A stretch of 64,000 nt of DNA from Bacillota bacterium (GTDB taxonomy: Bacteria > Bacillota_I > Bacilli_A > RF39 > UBA660), in assembly GCA_021771185.1 (NCBI GenBank), contig JAETPN010000003.1:1-64000 (forward strand). Direction: 5' to 3'. Position 1 is the stretch's first letter, and every line of letters begins with the position of its first letter. The notes under the pieces are model-generated. The model was not told the origin of the DNA. It saw nothing but the letters and a program-made list of their open reading frames with translations, and searched no databases. The translations under genes and the position numbers were made by a program. Of this stretch, positions 46,046 through 55,700 are shown in pieces.

Positions 46046-46450
46046 TTATTCTTGAAATAAATAATAACCATTTTCTAATTTCAATGTAACTGTTTTTTCA
46101 TGCCAACGATTTTTAACAACAATTTTAGTTTGATCCTCTTTCGCATTTAATTTTACATAAAATACTTGATCTCCGGTGGTTTTAATTTTCTTTTTTGATA
46201 ATTTATTTTTATTCAAGGAAATTTGTCCATGTGTGGTTGTAATAGTATATTCTTTTAATGTATGAACATGAATAGGAAACGTTTCTTTTGCAGTATAAGA
46301 ACGTTTATCTGTAACAAGATGAATCTTATGGCGTTCTTTTAACGTCTGCCCCACATTTTTTTGTTCTGGAAAATCACCAAGGATTAACCCTAAAACTACA
46401 ATAATCACAGCTAAACTACCTACAGCAAGTTGTATGCGTTTTTCTTTCAT
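46046..46450 (-). CDS. Membrane-anchored small extracytoplasmic protein
   Basis: A 134-aa protein with an N-terminal anchor (about 8-25, LAVGSLAVIIVVLGLILG) and a Lys/Thr-rich strand domain (ETFPIHVHTLKEYTITTTHGQ, KTTGDQVFYVKLNAKEDQTK, TLKLENGYYLFQE) that reads as an immunoglobulin-like sandwich. No named family. It has its own terminator. Confidence 0.55.
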   Translation of the reverse strand: MKEKRIQLAVGSLAVIIVVLGLILGDFPEQKNVGQTLKERHKIHLVTDKRSYTAKETFPIHVHTLKEYTITTTHGQISLNKNKLSKKKIKTTGDQVFYVKLNAKEDQTKIVVKNRWHEKTVTLKLENGYYLFQE

Positions 46451-46482
46451 TTTATCACCATGCCCATTATACCTTAAAAAAC

Positions 46483-46516
46483 AAAAAAAGTTAAGAGTTT
46501 TATGCTTCTCTTAACT
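46483..46516 (-). terminator. Terminator after the glucosaminidase-like gene
   Basis: An 8-bp stem GTTAAGAG/CTCTTAAC with TTTTTTT on the minus strand, covering the last codons. Confidence 0.85.
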
Positions 46517-47201
46517 TATTCATGTAATTACGAACTTGTGCTGCCCAGGTTGTACTAGCAGCATATTTAGAATTCATGGCCTCTGGTGTGGTTAACCCAT
46601 AAGCATAATAATTGTTATATAAATTATTCATATAACTATCAATCCCCTCTTCAAGAGTGGCAAATGCTTTATAAGAACCTCCTCCACATCCTGGGGACCC
46701 TTTCATTCCACCTACGTTATTACATTCTCTAACTAAGGAACTACAATTCCAAGTACATCCAGTTTCATGAAGGACAATTCCTACCGCTAAATATGGGTCA
46801 ATTCCAAGTTCTACAGCTTTTGATGCGAATTGATATCCGTATCCTGATAATGTAGAATTTAAGGAACGATCTAATTTTGCCGCTAATTCACTTAGGGTCA
46901 TTCCTTCATAAACAATTGGATCTACAGGTACACTTACTTCCTCTATCGCAGGTTGTTTATCCTGTGGTTCTTCTATTTTCTGTTCTTGTTGTTCTTTCTC
47001 TGATGGTTTTTCTTCTTCTAATTCCAATATTTCAGGTTTCGAAGCCTTTTCTGTGTCGTTATACACAATCAATGTTTCTGTTTTTGTATTATTCTTTAAT
47101 ACAACTTGATTTGAATGTGTTGTATTACATGTTATAAAGACAAAAACAAACGTTAATATCAAGTAAATTGCCTGTGCAATTACTCGCCGATGGTTCTTCA
47201 C
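46500..47201 (-). CDS. Exported glucosaminidase/lysozyme-like wall hydrolase
   Basis: A 233-aa protein with a signal anchor (about 7-24), a Glu/Pro-rich linker (LELEEEKPSEKEQQEQK...) and a C-terminal lysozyme-fold domain (about 95-233). Signature segments are PYLAVGIVLHETGCTWNCSS (likely catalytic Glu in HETG), NNVGGMKGSPGCGGGSY and FATLEEGIDSYMNNLYNNYY, as in GH73/glucosaminidase-type enzymes. It should cut glycan strands of peptidoglycan. The linker suggests a wall-spanning tether. Confidence 0.75.
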   Translation of the reverse strand: MKNHRRVIAQAIYLILTFVFVFITCNTTHSNQVVLKNNTKTETLIVYNDTEKASKPEILELEEEKPSEKEQQEQKIEEPQDKQPAIEEVSVPVDPIVYEGMTLSELAAKLDRSLNSTLSGYGYQFASKAVELGIDPYLAVGIVLHETGCTWNCSSLVRECNNVGGMKGSPGCGGGSYKAFATLEEGIDSYMNNLYNNYYAYGLTTPEAMNSKYAASTTWAAQVRNYMNKLREA

Positions 47202-47287
47202 TTTTATTCACCTCAACATCGTTTTTTTCATAGCGACAAGACCTATTTTAGCACATATCAAATTTTTCGTCAAATTGACTATTTTCA

Positions 47288-48502
47288 TTAATTCTGTGGA
47301 ATTTGTAGTACTTGACCAATAACTAAACTATTACTTGTTAAATTATTAAGGCTCTTAATCGCATCTACCGTTGTATTATAAGTTTGTGCAATTTTATATA
47401 AACTATCCCCATTCTTTACCGTATAAGTTATATTTTGTGTATTCCCAGTAGATGGAAGTTTTAAGACTTGACCAATACGAAGATTATTACTAGTTAAACC
47501 ATTGATACGTTTTAATTCATCCACCGTTGTATTAAAACGTCGTGCGATACTCCATAAAGAATCACCACTTCTTACGGTATAGGTATTCGTTGGTTCTTCT
47601 GGTTCTGTTGGTCCTGATCCCCCTGGAATTCTTAGGACCTGACCAATAGATAAATTATCACTCGTTAAGTTATTTAACCTCTTTAATTCATCGACAGTGG
47701 TATTAAAGCGTTGTGCTATACTCCATAAAGAATCACCTGGCTGTACAGTATATGAAACCACTTCATCCGATGTTGGTCCTGGAATCAATAAAATTTGCCC
47801 TACTGTAAGATTATCTGAGGTTAAACCATTTAATCTTTTAATTTCATCTACGGTTGTATTAAAACGTTGTGCGATTTTATATAAACTGTCCCCACTTCTT
47901 ACCACATAAGTAACGGTTCCAACAGGTGGAATGGAACCCCCCATTTCTGTAGCAATAACCGCATCTACTACGGCTTCTACAAAACGACGATAATTTGTTT
48001 TAATACGATTTAAATCAGCTGCGTTATTAATAAATCCATATTCGATAATTACTGGTTGTGTTGTTCCTGTATTTCTATGAATAAAATAATAATCTTTCGA
48101 AGTATCACTTGGTAATCGACGTTGATATACTGAACGAGTTTTTTGCCCAGCTTCACCTAGTGCATTTAAAATATTCGTTGCGAGGGTATCATCATTTCTT
48201 AAAGCGTAAATTACTTCTGCACCTTCCGCGGTCCCTGTTGTATTTGAATTAATATGATTAGAAATGACAATAACACTAGGTTTATCACCAAAAGCATTTA
48301 AAATTCGATTTACACGAGTCGTTGGGTCTACCGTTTCATCAGTTGTTCTTGTCATCGCAACGGGAACCCCCAATTCTTTAAATCGCTCATACATATATTG
48401 TGATATCTGTAATGTTAAATCTTTTTCTTTGGTAGTACCACTAACTGCCCCTGGATCATCACCACCATGTCCAGCATCTATAACGACTTGAAAATCATAC
48501 AT
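47288..48502 (-). CDS. N-acetylmuramoyl-L-alanine amidase with four LysM repeats
   Basis: A 404-aa enzyme. The N-terminal Amidase_3 domain (1 to about 180) has zinc ligands in VIDAGHGGDDPGA, VISNHINSN and PVIIEYGFINN. Four LysM modules follow, each with SGDSLYKIAQRFNTTVDEIKRLNG-like sequence ending in IGQVLxIP, joined by Pro/Glu linkers. It cleaves the MurNAc-L-Ala bond and binds GlcNAc. No signal peptide is visible, so it may act in the mother cell on spore peptidoglycan, as with some LysM amidases. That is inference. Confidence 0.92.
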   Translation of the reverse strand: MYDFQVVIDAGHGGDDPGAVSGTTKEKDLTLQISQYMYERFKELGVPVAMTRTTDETVDPTTRVNRILNAFGDKPSVIVISNHINSNTTGTAEGAEVIYALRNDDTLATNILNALGEAGQKTRSVYQRRLPSDTSKDYYFIHRNTGTTQPVIIEYGFINNAADLNRIKTNYRRFVEAVVDAVIATEMGGSIPPVGTVTYVVRSGDSLYKIAQRFNTTVDEIKRLNGLTSDNLTVGQILLIPGPTSDEVVSYTVQPGDSLWSIAQRFNTTVDELKRLNNLTSDNLSIGQVLRIPGGSGPTEPEEPTNTYTVRSGDSLWSIARRFNTTVDELKRINGLTSNNLRIGQVLKLPSTGNTQNITYTVKNGDSLYKIAQTYNTTVDAIKSLNNLTSNSLVIGQVLQIPQN

Positions 48503-48530
48503 GTTTATTCCTCCCCTAACGTATTCTATG

Positions 48531-48559
48531 AAAAAACTAGAAATTCGTTATTTCTAGTT
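48531..48559 (-). terminator. Terminator after the deacetylase gene
   Basis: A 9-10 bp stem AACTAGAAAT/ATTTCTAGTT with a TTTT tail on the minus strand, between the deacetylase stop and the amidase start. Confidence 0.8.
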
Positions 48560-48591
48560 CAGTATATTCATAAATATAAAATTTATTTATT

Positions 48592-49659
48592 TCAATCTAT
48601 ATTTTTTACTAAATCGAAAGTATAACCTTCTTTTTTCATCGTTTTAATGAAATCATCAAGAGCTAAATAATTTCCTTTGCTGGTTGGATGAAGTAAATAA
48701 ATGGCTCCTGCATGTGCTCGCTCGATCATAGATTCTAAGGCTTGTTCTTTTGTAAGTCGATCATCCCAGTCTTGATAAGCTGCACTCCAAAAATAACTAC
48801 GATATCCTAAATCTTTAATAATACTTAAACTTCGTAAACTATATTCGCCACGGGGCTCTCTATAAATATGATCCATGGGTTTTCCAACAATTTTCTCAAA
48901 AGTTTCTTCTGTGGAAATTAATTCGTTTAAATATTTTTGAAAAGATCCTTGTGTTGCGAGTGTAGGCATTGATGGATGACTAGAAGTATGGTTTCCAATA
49001 GAATGCCCTGTTTCTACCATTTGTTTCATCAATTCTGGATTACTTTCGATATATTTCCTACAAAGGAAGAATGTGCCCAAAACTTTATTTTGATCCAAAA
49101 CCTCTACAATTTCTTTTAAATAAGTTTCATTACTTCCCTCATCGAAAGTTAAATATAAAACTTTTTCATCTGGTCCCATCGCATAAGCATTATATTTTTT
49201 TAATTCCTCATTCGTCATATCAATTTGTGGTCGTGCACCGTCCTTTTTATTATTTGTTCCCCATCCCTGAACGGTATTATCCAAGGCATCATAACTAGCT
49301 TTATATTTGGCACTACTACTTAATTTAATATTTACAAAACGTTTGGATTCCATGGTATTCCCTTTTGAATTTGTTACTTTATAACTAATCTCATAGGTTC
49401 CTGGGGTATTTACATCAATATTTTTTTCAACACGAACTTTTTTGGTTAAACTTCCATCCTTATCATCATGAGCGACATATCCGGGTTCTTTATAATTATC
49501 CCCTAATTTTAAATAGACAATTTTTTTCCCCTTAAGTTCTAACGTTGGATAATTATTAATAGCCTTTGAATTTGATAAATAAAAATGATTATACGCAAAA
49601 AAAACACACAATAAGATAACAATTCCTAATAAAATAATATCAATTCTTCTCTTTTTCAT
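48592..49659 (-). CDS. PdaA-like polysaccharide deacetylase
   Basis: A 355-aa membrane-anchored enzyme: anchor (about 6-23), a bacterial Ig-like domain (about 45-115, YLKLGDNYKEPGYVAHDDKDGS) and a NodB deacetylase domain. Catalytic segments are VLYLTFDEGSNETY (TFDEG form), GHSIGNHTSSHPSMP (HxxxH metal ligands) and IYREPRGEYSLRSL. The PRGEYS form is characteristic of PdaA, which makes muramic-delta-lactam in the spore cortex. An in-frame TTG lies 4 codons upstream of the chosen ATG, which has GGAGTGG at good spacing. Confidence 0.87.
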   Translation of the reverse strand: MKKRRIDIILLGIVILLCVFFAYNHFYLSNSKAINNYPTLELKGKKIVYLKLGDNYKEPGYVAHDDKDGSLTKKVRVEKNIDVNTPGTYEISYKVTNSKGNTMESKRFVNIKLSSSAKYKASYDALDNTVQGWGTNNKKDGARPQIDMTNEELKKYNAYAMGPDEKVLYLTFDEGSNETYLKEIVEVLDQNKVLGTFFLCRKYIESNPELMKQMVETGHSIGNHTSSHPSMPTLATQGSFQKYLNELISTEETFEKIVGKPMDHIYREPRGEYSLRSLSIIKDLGYRSYFWSAAYQDWDDRLTKEQALESMIERAHAGAIYLLHPTSKGNYLALDDFIKTMKKEGYTFDLVKNID

Positions 49660-49700
49660 ATTCCACTCCAATCAATAAAATATATGAAAAAGAAAGAAAA

Positions 49701-49750
49701 AAAAGACAATTTTCAATCAATTATTTAAAACCATTGAAAATCATCTTTTT
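49701..49750 (-). terminator. Terminator after the double-DUF262 gene
   Basis: The arms GATTTTCAAT and ATTGAAAATTGTC form a long imperfect stem, with TTTTTTTTC after it on the minus strand. Confidence 0.7.
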
Positions 49751-49753
49751 ATT

Positions 49754-52090
49754 TTAAACCATATGAACGATTTCTTTATGAACAGACTCTACAACATTTG
49801 AATCATAAATATCAATTTTTTCTCTCGCCAAAATCAGCGCATTTTCTTGTTTTTTCATATCTCCTACTGTTTTATGAAGTGTATCATAAAAATCAAGCAA
49901 AATCTTTTCTATTTCACGCGCATGAATTCTCATATCATCTAGTGAAATATGTTCTAATAACTGTGCTAAACAGAAAAGATTTTTAAGTGAAATTTTAGAG
50001 TATCCTTGAATTAAAAATAGATCTCTAATATCCTTTCCAATATATTCAAGCCATAATTCCATTTTAATTAAAAATTGGTTTGTTTCCTCAATGGCATTTA
50101 AATAAGGACTGCGGTACACTGCAATTTTTTCTTCATTTTTATTGTAACAAGTATATTTTATCTTATTAAAGTTTTTAAGCCAATGCGTAATTTTTGATAA
50201 CGATAGACTTACTTTAAATGTATACTTCTTTTGTTCTTTTAATTGATAAAAAAGATATGAAAGAGCTGTTATTCGTTGTTCATTTTCTAAGAACACATTA
50301 TTGTTTCCTAACATAGATTCATGTCCATATTGTGTTACTTGTTCTATTTTATTTAATAACTTTTGATCCGCTATGGCATTCCAATAAAAGAAATTATGCT
50401 TTAAAGGATTAATATTACTGTTTAGTCTTACAAAATGATCCCTAGCTTCTTTTTCATCATTTTCAATAATATTAACGACATATAAAGGACTATCCATAAT
50501 TTTTTTGCATTTTTCTTTATCTAATAATTTATGGTTTTTTGTTAATTCATACGTTGTTCCATTGAGTTCATAATGAATGTCTAATCCGGTTAGGGCATAC
50601 CCCTCTTTTTCTGAACTACAAAGATTTCCTTGTTCGTCCTTATACTGTCTATTAACATACGATAACACAGACAACAAACGTTGTTGGCCATCCACGACCT
50701 CAGATACTAATTCCCCATTAACTTTCTTTTGAAAGATTAAAATAGGTGGAATTTGAATATCCACTAATATACTTTCAATAATACGTGCAGAGGCTTCATA
50801 ATTTAGAGCCTCTAATCGTTGATAACTTGGGCGCACATTATACTTAAATGTTTCTAATTGATCTAACATATCTGCCACAGTAATTTCAATAGGTAGTCGA
50901 CGATAATGGACCTGTTGAACATCAATCTTATGTTGGTGTTCTTTATTTTTCTTATTTAGTTGTCTTAGTTCAAATTCTTTAGTCAAATCTTGTGCATAAT
51001 ACTTTTTAAAATATTTTGCCATCTCCAAATATCGTTCTATTTTGGTCTTCTTTTCTACTTTATTTTGATTTAGAAGTTCCTGGTATTCATTTTCCATGTT
51101 ACCAAAATACTCTAAAATAGATTTTAAATCAATTTTAGAAATAGGGTAATCTCCATACTTACGAACAACAGAAATAGCCCAGTAAAGTAAATGAATAAAA
51201 TCTTTTCGGTGAAGACAGGGGTAGTTCTTCCATTCACTTAAAGTAAAAATAGTACTAAGTAAAGTGACACAAACATTAAATTGATTGAACATCTCCTCTT
51301 TTTCTTCATTGCTTTTTGAACATAGTTGATCTTCATAAAAAATATTCATTCGATGTGTTTTATCACTGCATAAACAATAAGATCGAATATTAGAATAAGT
51401 TGCTGAAATTAAAAAACGAATATCAACTAACATACAATCAATTTCATTACGAACTTTATTAGGATTTCCAATATAAAGTTTTTTTAATTGAGTACGATAA
51501 CTTTCATCTTCTTCTAATTTCCTGCGAAAACGTTCCGTTAAATACTCTCCTTCAAATTGAGCTTTCTGTAATTCCTCAATCGCTAAACGAATTCCAGAAT
51601 TATAACGAACATAAAGTTGCTTTTGAATTGCAAGTTCTTCTTCCTCACTAATTTGTTTAAACGGATCTTGTCTATTCTCATACTTATAGACAATATAAGT
51701 CATAAAAATATTGTGCAAGAAATAATTTTGTTCTGATTCCTTTAAATCTTTAAATCTCTTTCCTGCCAACCATGTTAATTTTGCTAAACCAGTTCCAGAT
51801 AAAACAAGTTCATTGTTAACAAATTTCTTGATCGCTAAATAACGATTAATTCCATCACAGATAAAATAATCTCCACGACTTTCGAATAAAATCAATGGAT
51901 GAACTTCACATCCTAAAATTAAACTTTCGATAAAATAACTACTTTTTTTACGATTCCAAATAGATCCACTATTAAAATTACGAATAAAAATATGTTCATC
52001 ATTTAACAATCTTTTAATTTGACGATTATATTTTCTTTCACTCTTTAAATTGTTGACAATTAACGGACGAACATCTAATTCCTTTGTCAT
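49754..52090 (-). CDS. Protein with two DUF262 (GmrSD_N-like) domains
   Basis: A 778-aa protein. The first DUF262-like domain spans about 12-150 (SGSIWNRKKSSYFIESLIL, HPLILFESRGDYFICDGINR): the DGQQR nucleotide-loop motif is degenerate, DGINR. A long helical linker follows. The second DUF262 domain begins near 405 (VRPSYQRLEALNYEASARII, PPILIFQKK) and has an intact VVDGQQRLLSVLSY. The helical C-terminus lacks the HNH nuclease of GmrSD-type enzymes. DUF262 proteins use NTP hydrolysis and act against modified phage DNA. It is preceded by a small HTH gene and lies beside a STAND nuclease. The start at 52090 has GAGGGGAAA upstream. Confidence 0.82.
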   Translation of the reverse strand: MTKELDVRPLIVNNLKSERKYNRQIKRLLNDEHIFIRNFNSGSIWNRKKSSYFIESLILGCEVHPLILFESRGDYFICDGINRYLAIKKFVNNELVLSGTGLAKLTWLAGKRFKDLKESEQNYFLHNIFMTYIVYKYENRQDPFKQISEEEELAIQKQLYVRYNSGIRLAIEELQKAQFEGEYLTERFRRKLEEDESYRTQLKKLYIGNPNKVRNEIDCMLVDIRFLISATYSNIRSYCLCSDKTHRMNIFYEDQLCSKSNEEKEEMFNQFNVCVTLLSTIFTLSEWKNYPCLHRKDFIHLLYWAISVVRKYGDYPISKIDLKSILEYFGNMENEYQELLNQNKVEKKTKIERYLEMAKYFKKYYAQDLTKEFELRQLNKKNKEHQHKIDVQQVHYRRLPIEITVADMLDQLETFKYNVRPSYQRLEALNYEASARIIESILVDIQIPPILIFQKKVNGELVSEVVDGQQRLLSVLSYVNRQYKDEQGNLCSSEKEGYALTGLDIHYELNGTTYELTKNHKLLDKEKCKKIMDSPLYVVNIIENDEKEARDHFVRLNSNINPLKHNFFYWNAIADQKLLNKIEQVTQYGHESMLGNNNVFLENEQRITALSYLFYQLKEQKKYTFKVSLSLSKITHWLKNFNKIKYTCYNKNEEKIAVYRSPYLNAIEETNQFLIKMELWLEYIGKDIRDLFLIQGYSKISLKNLFCLAQLLEHISLDDMRIHAREIEKILLDFYDTLHKTVGDMKKQENALILAREKIDIYDSNVVESVHKEIVHMV

Positions 52091-52169
52091 ATACTTTCCC
52101 CTCTCAGATTTATCAATTATATAGGATATCATAAAAAAGGGACAGTGATAGACACTATTGTATATTTTT

Positions 52170-52400
52170 TTAAATTTGGTGTTTTCCTGGGATAAGGTGT
52201 TCTTTCGCCTCTATTAACTGATAATATCCATAACGACCTGGTTTACTATCAATATTAAAACCATGATCTCTAGCTAAAGCTCTATATCTTTTAATCGTTC
52301 GTTCACTTACCTCTAACTTCTGCGCTAACTCTTGAACGGTATGTTTTCTATAATCTCCAAGTTCATCTAAGAAGGATAAAAACAAATGTAATCTAAACAC
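52170..52400 (-). CDS. Small HTH transcription factor
   Basis: A 76-aa protein with one winged helix: HTVQELAQKLEVSERTIKRYRALARDHGFNIDSKPGRYGYYQL. This matches the DNA-binding head of DeoR/WYL-type regulators but without any sensor domain. It probably regulates the DUF262 gene that follows 79 bp downstream, as short HTH proteins do in defence loci. This is inference. Confidence 0.75.
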   Translation of the reverse strand: MFRLHLFLSFLDELGDYRKHTVQELAQKLEVSERTIKRYRALARDHGFNIDSKPGRYGYYQLIEAKEHLIPGKHQI

Positions 52401-52435
52401 TACAACACTCCTACTCTATTGTTATCATAGCACAC

Positions 52436-52466
52436 AAAAAGACACTTGCATAATGCAAATGTCTTT
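52436..52466 (-). terminator. Terminator between the 88-aa gene and the HTH gene
   Basis: A 14-bp stem with one mismatch, AAAGACATTTGCAT/ATGCAAGTGTCTTT, with a TTTGTG tail. It divides the block into two transcripts. Confidence 0.85.
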
Positions 52467-52496
52467 GATCGCTTCCAAACAGTAAAATCTTGTCAA

Positions 52497-52763
52497 TTAT
52501 TTAGAAGTAAAATGATAATAATTAAATTCTGCAATTTGATCTGCCACGGTAGATAAATCATCTACTTCATCATAACTAGATGCTAAAACGTCTTCAATTG
52601 CAAATAATAAACTTTTCATATCTAAATAATTTTCAATTTGAATATTATAACGATTTAATACTTCCGTTTGATAATCTGAAAGATATAAATCATGTCCTCG
52701 AAGTTTATGTTCATTTTTCTCAAAGTCATAATTTATAATGTCATTTAAAGATTGATCATTCAT
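52497..52763 (-). CDS. 88-aa acidic protein coupled to the STAND nuclease, unknown
   Basis: An acidic helical protein, MNDQSLNDIINYDFEKNEHK, then LRGHDLYLSDYQTEVLNRYN and a helical VLASSYDEVDDLSTVADQIAEF tail. Its ATG overlaps the stop of the 1084-aa gene (ATGAATGA), so translation is coupled. A GTG four codons upstream is the alternative start. No family is recognised. Position and size would suit an accessory or regulator of the STAND protein. Confidence 0.6.
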   Translation of the reverse strand: MNDQSLNDIINYDFEKNEHKLRGHDLYLSDYQTEVLNRYNIQIENYLDMKSLLFAIEDVLASSYDEVDDLSTVADQIAEFNYYHFTSK

Positions 52764-55700
52764 GAATATTCCCACTTTCTATCGTCGTATGATCTAAAAT
52801 AAATTGCTTCATCTGGTGGTATAGATCATTTAATTCATCGACAATTCCGTTTTCTATTAATAATTTTTGAAATTTTTTCCTCTTTAAATAGTCATTTAGA
52901 ACAAACGGTTCTTGTTTTTCAACAAATTGATCTAGAAAGCGATGAAGTGAATCCTCTTCATCCCTATAATCAAAATAGCTTGCCATATCTATATCAAAAT
53001 ATCGATCCATTAAATCATATAGAAACGTATTATAATAACTACCATTACATGATCCATCCCAATGATACGTGTACTCTAACTTAAATGGAAGAAGCATCGA
53101 AGTTGCAATAGTAATCTCATCTTTTGTCTTCACCATGTGTAAAAACTTTTGAAATTGTTTTACAACTACATTCATCCACTCTGTTGGAAATAAAGATTCC
53201 ACCATTGGATATAAATTAGATATTGTTTCCATATAATACCTAACTTTAATCCAATGCTTAACATTTGATTCAAATAAATCAATCAGTCGTTCAAAAGAAC
53301 AAAAACTAGATAATCTTTGATAAAATTGTAAACATAAAAAATATTGTATATATGGATGAATAAAATGATACCAATTTCCACGGCGCTCAAAAAAGGAAGA
53401 ACGCAATAAATTGACATCGTATTCGGTATTTAAAAAATGTATACATTCTTCTTCTGTAAACAATACCTTTTCTTGACCTAAAAGAATCATCGCTAGAGCT
53501 TGTATTTTTTCTAAATCGAATAGGGATAGTTTACACGTTTTTCTCAAATATTCAACAAAATTATTGTAAAAGGTAACTTCTTTGTTAGATAACGGATTTG
53601 ATGTAAAGTATTGTTCTAATAAATCAAAACTATTTTTATACCATAAAAGATTTCGATATGAGAATTCGTTGTTATAAAGCTGATTCATTCGTTTCTTTGC
53701 GGAAACATCTGAAATGGCTTTTAATTTATGTTGTAAATCGTTATAAGAAATTGCTGGATTTTCACCCACAAGTTCTATCACTTGGTTCTCAATTTGTTGT
53801 TTTTCCTGTTCGGTTAAAGATTTCTCTTTTACAGGCTCTACATTATTCAAATAATCTGTTGTAGTATCAAATTCTGGATTTTGTTCTGTTTCGTCTTGCA
53901 ATTGATCAATTTTCTTTAAAACTCTTTTAGAACATGTAATATGAATACGTTCTTCAATCGTATAAAGGTCTTCTTCAATTGAACTAAACCCATCGATATC
54001 TCCAAGTTCTTGGCATACAAAAGCATCATTTAAAGCCACTTCTTCGAGATAAGAGCGAATTAATGTCTTATTTTTATCTACAAATTCATGAAATTTTTCT
54101 GGAAAAATATTATCCCATTCTAAAAAGGAAAAAAACATTTCTAAAGTATAACTTCCAATTAAATAAAAATGAATAAAATCCGCCGCATATTTTTCTAAAG
54201 AATAACTCTTTTCTACTTCTTTCACTAAGTCTGAAAAATACATAAAATTATCATCATAATCTGATAAAACGGTATCTAACGATGCATGAATATTATCGAT
54301 ATAATTTAAAATATAATTACTAAGAACTGAATGATTACTAATATTTAGATTTTTCGCACATCTTGTTAATATAGAAATTTTAAAGTCTTCCTGATAAAAG
54401 GGAATTTCTTCAACTATATGAAGCAATTTTAATTCAAGTTCCTTATAATAACGATTTTCTATTCGATCCGGATTTTCCTTATTAATACTTTGAAAGATAA
54501 GGCAACACTGATCAATATTGTTCGTATAATTTAAAAGATATGGTAAATATTTCAAATAGTTTTTACCCAAATAATCTAAAAGAAAATCTCTATACGATGG
54601 GTTTTTTAATTGAACAAATAAAGATCCATCCTGATTTGTTATCACTAAAAAAGTGTCTTCTAAAATTTGTAAATTTTCTTTAAAAGAATAATTCATATTC
54701 TTTTGTTCTAATATTTCATACATTTGATTTTGTAACGTGGATAATAAAACTTGTTTTTCCTCTAACGCACAAAGAAGTAATAATAAAACATTTTCAAAAG
54801 ATAGTTTTTCTAAAACTTCTTCCCAATAAGTATAAGGAGAATCTAAATATGAAATAAAGTTCGCATAAAATTTTCTTCCACTTTGTTGATCATCCTTTTT
54901 ATAATCTAATAAATAGGTAGAAATCAAACGTGGTGTATAATTTTGATGTGAAACCAGTGATTCCCAATTATTTAACACATAGTTTAATTGTTCAAATGAT
55001 AGCGATGAATGACGGAGATGTTGATACAGAATATCGAATTTATCTTTTTTACCTAATTCTGTCAATTCAAATCGAAATTTACGAGAAATGTAGTCTTTTT
55101 CAGTTTTGGGATTTTTATGAAGTCCTTCATTCAAAATATACTCTCTTGTCGTAATCACAAGCCATTTATTCTTTACTGTTTTAATATGATTAATAAAATT
55201 CATTAATTTGCGTTCTTCTTCTGGTGTTACTTGAAAATTAAATTGAATTTCGCCCCAAAAATCATCAAAAAAGTATACCTGACTTTGATCTTCATCATAG
55301 ATGTCATAAAGTTCTGAAACACTGTTTACTTTAACAAACTGTGCATTTGGATGACAATTTAATACATTCATACAAAGCATTCGTCCAAGCATCGTTTTCC
55401 CAACACCTGGTTCACCAGAAATAATAATCACTTGGTTTTTATTTAATTGTTCTTGAGCTATAAAAAATACATTGGTAGGAACATAAGAAGGTTGCTTCTT
55501 TATAATTTGAGAAAGTTCAAATTCTGTTTGTGTATAAATGTTTTTATGAACAACTTTATCAAGTGAATGCATCAAAACACCCATATTAGGAACGATTAAA
55601 TTTAAATAAGAAACTTCTATTCTATGATATTCGTCTCGTGACAGTAATCGATTGAGGTCTTCCTTATCTAGGATATCTTGTTCTGTTAAGTATCCCTCAA

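Noticed and set aside
49754-52090. Complete GmrSD-type restriction enzyme
   Set aside because: The C-terminal HNH (DUF1524) nuclease is absent.
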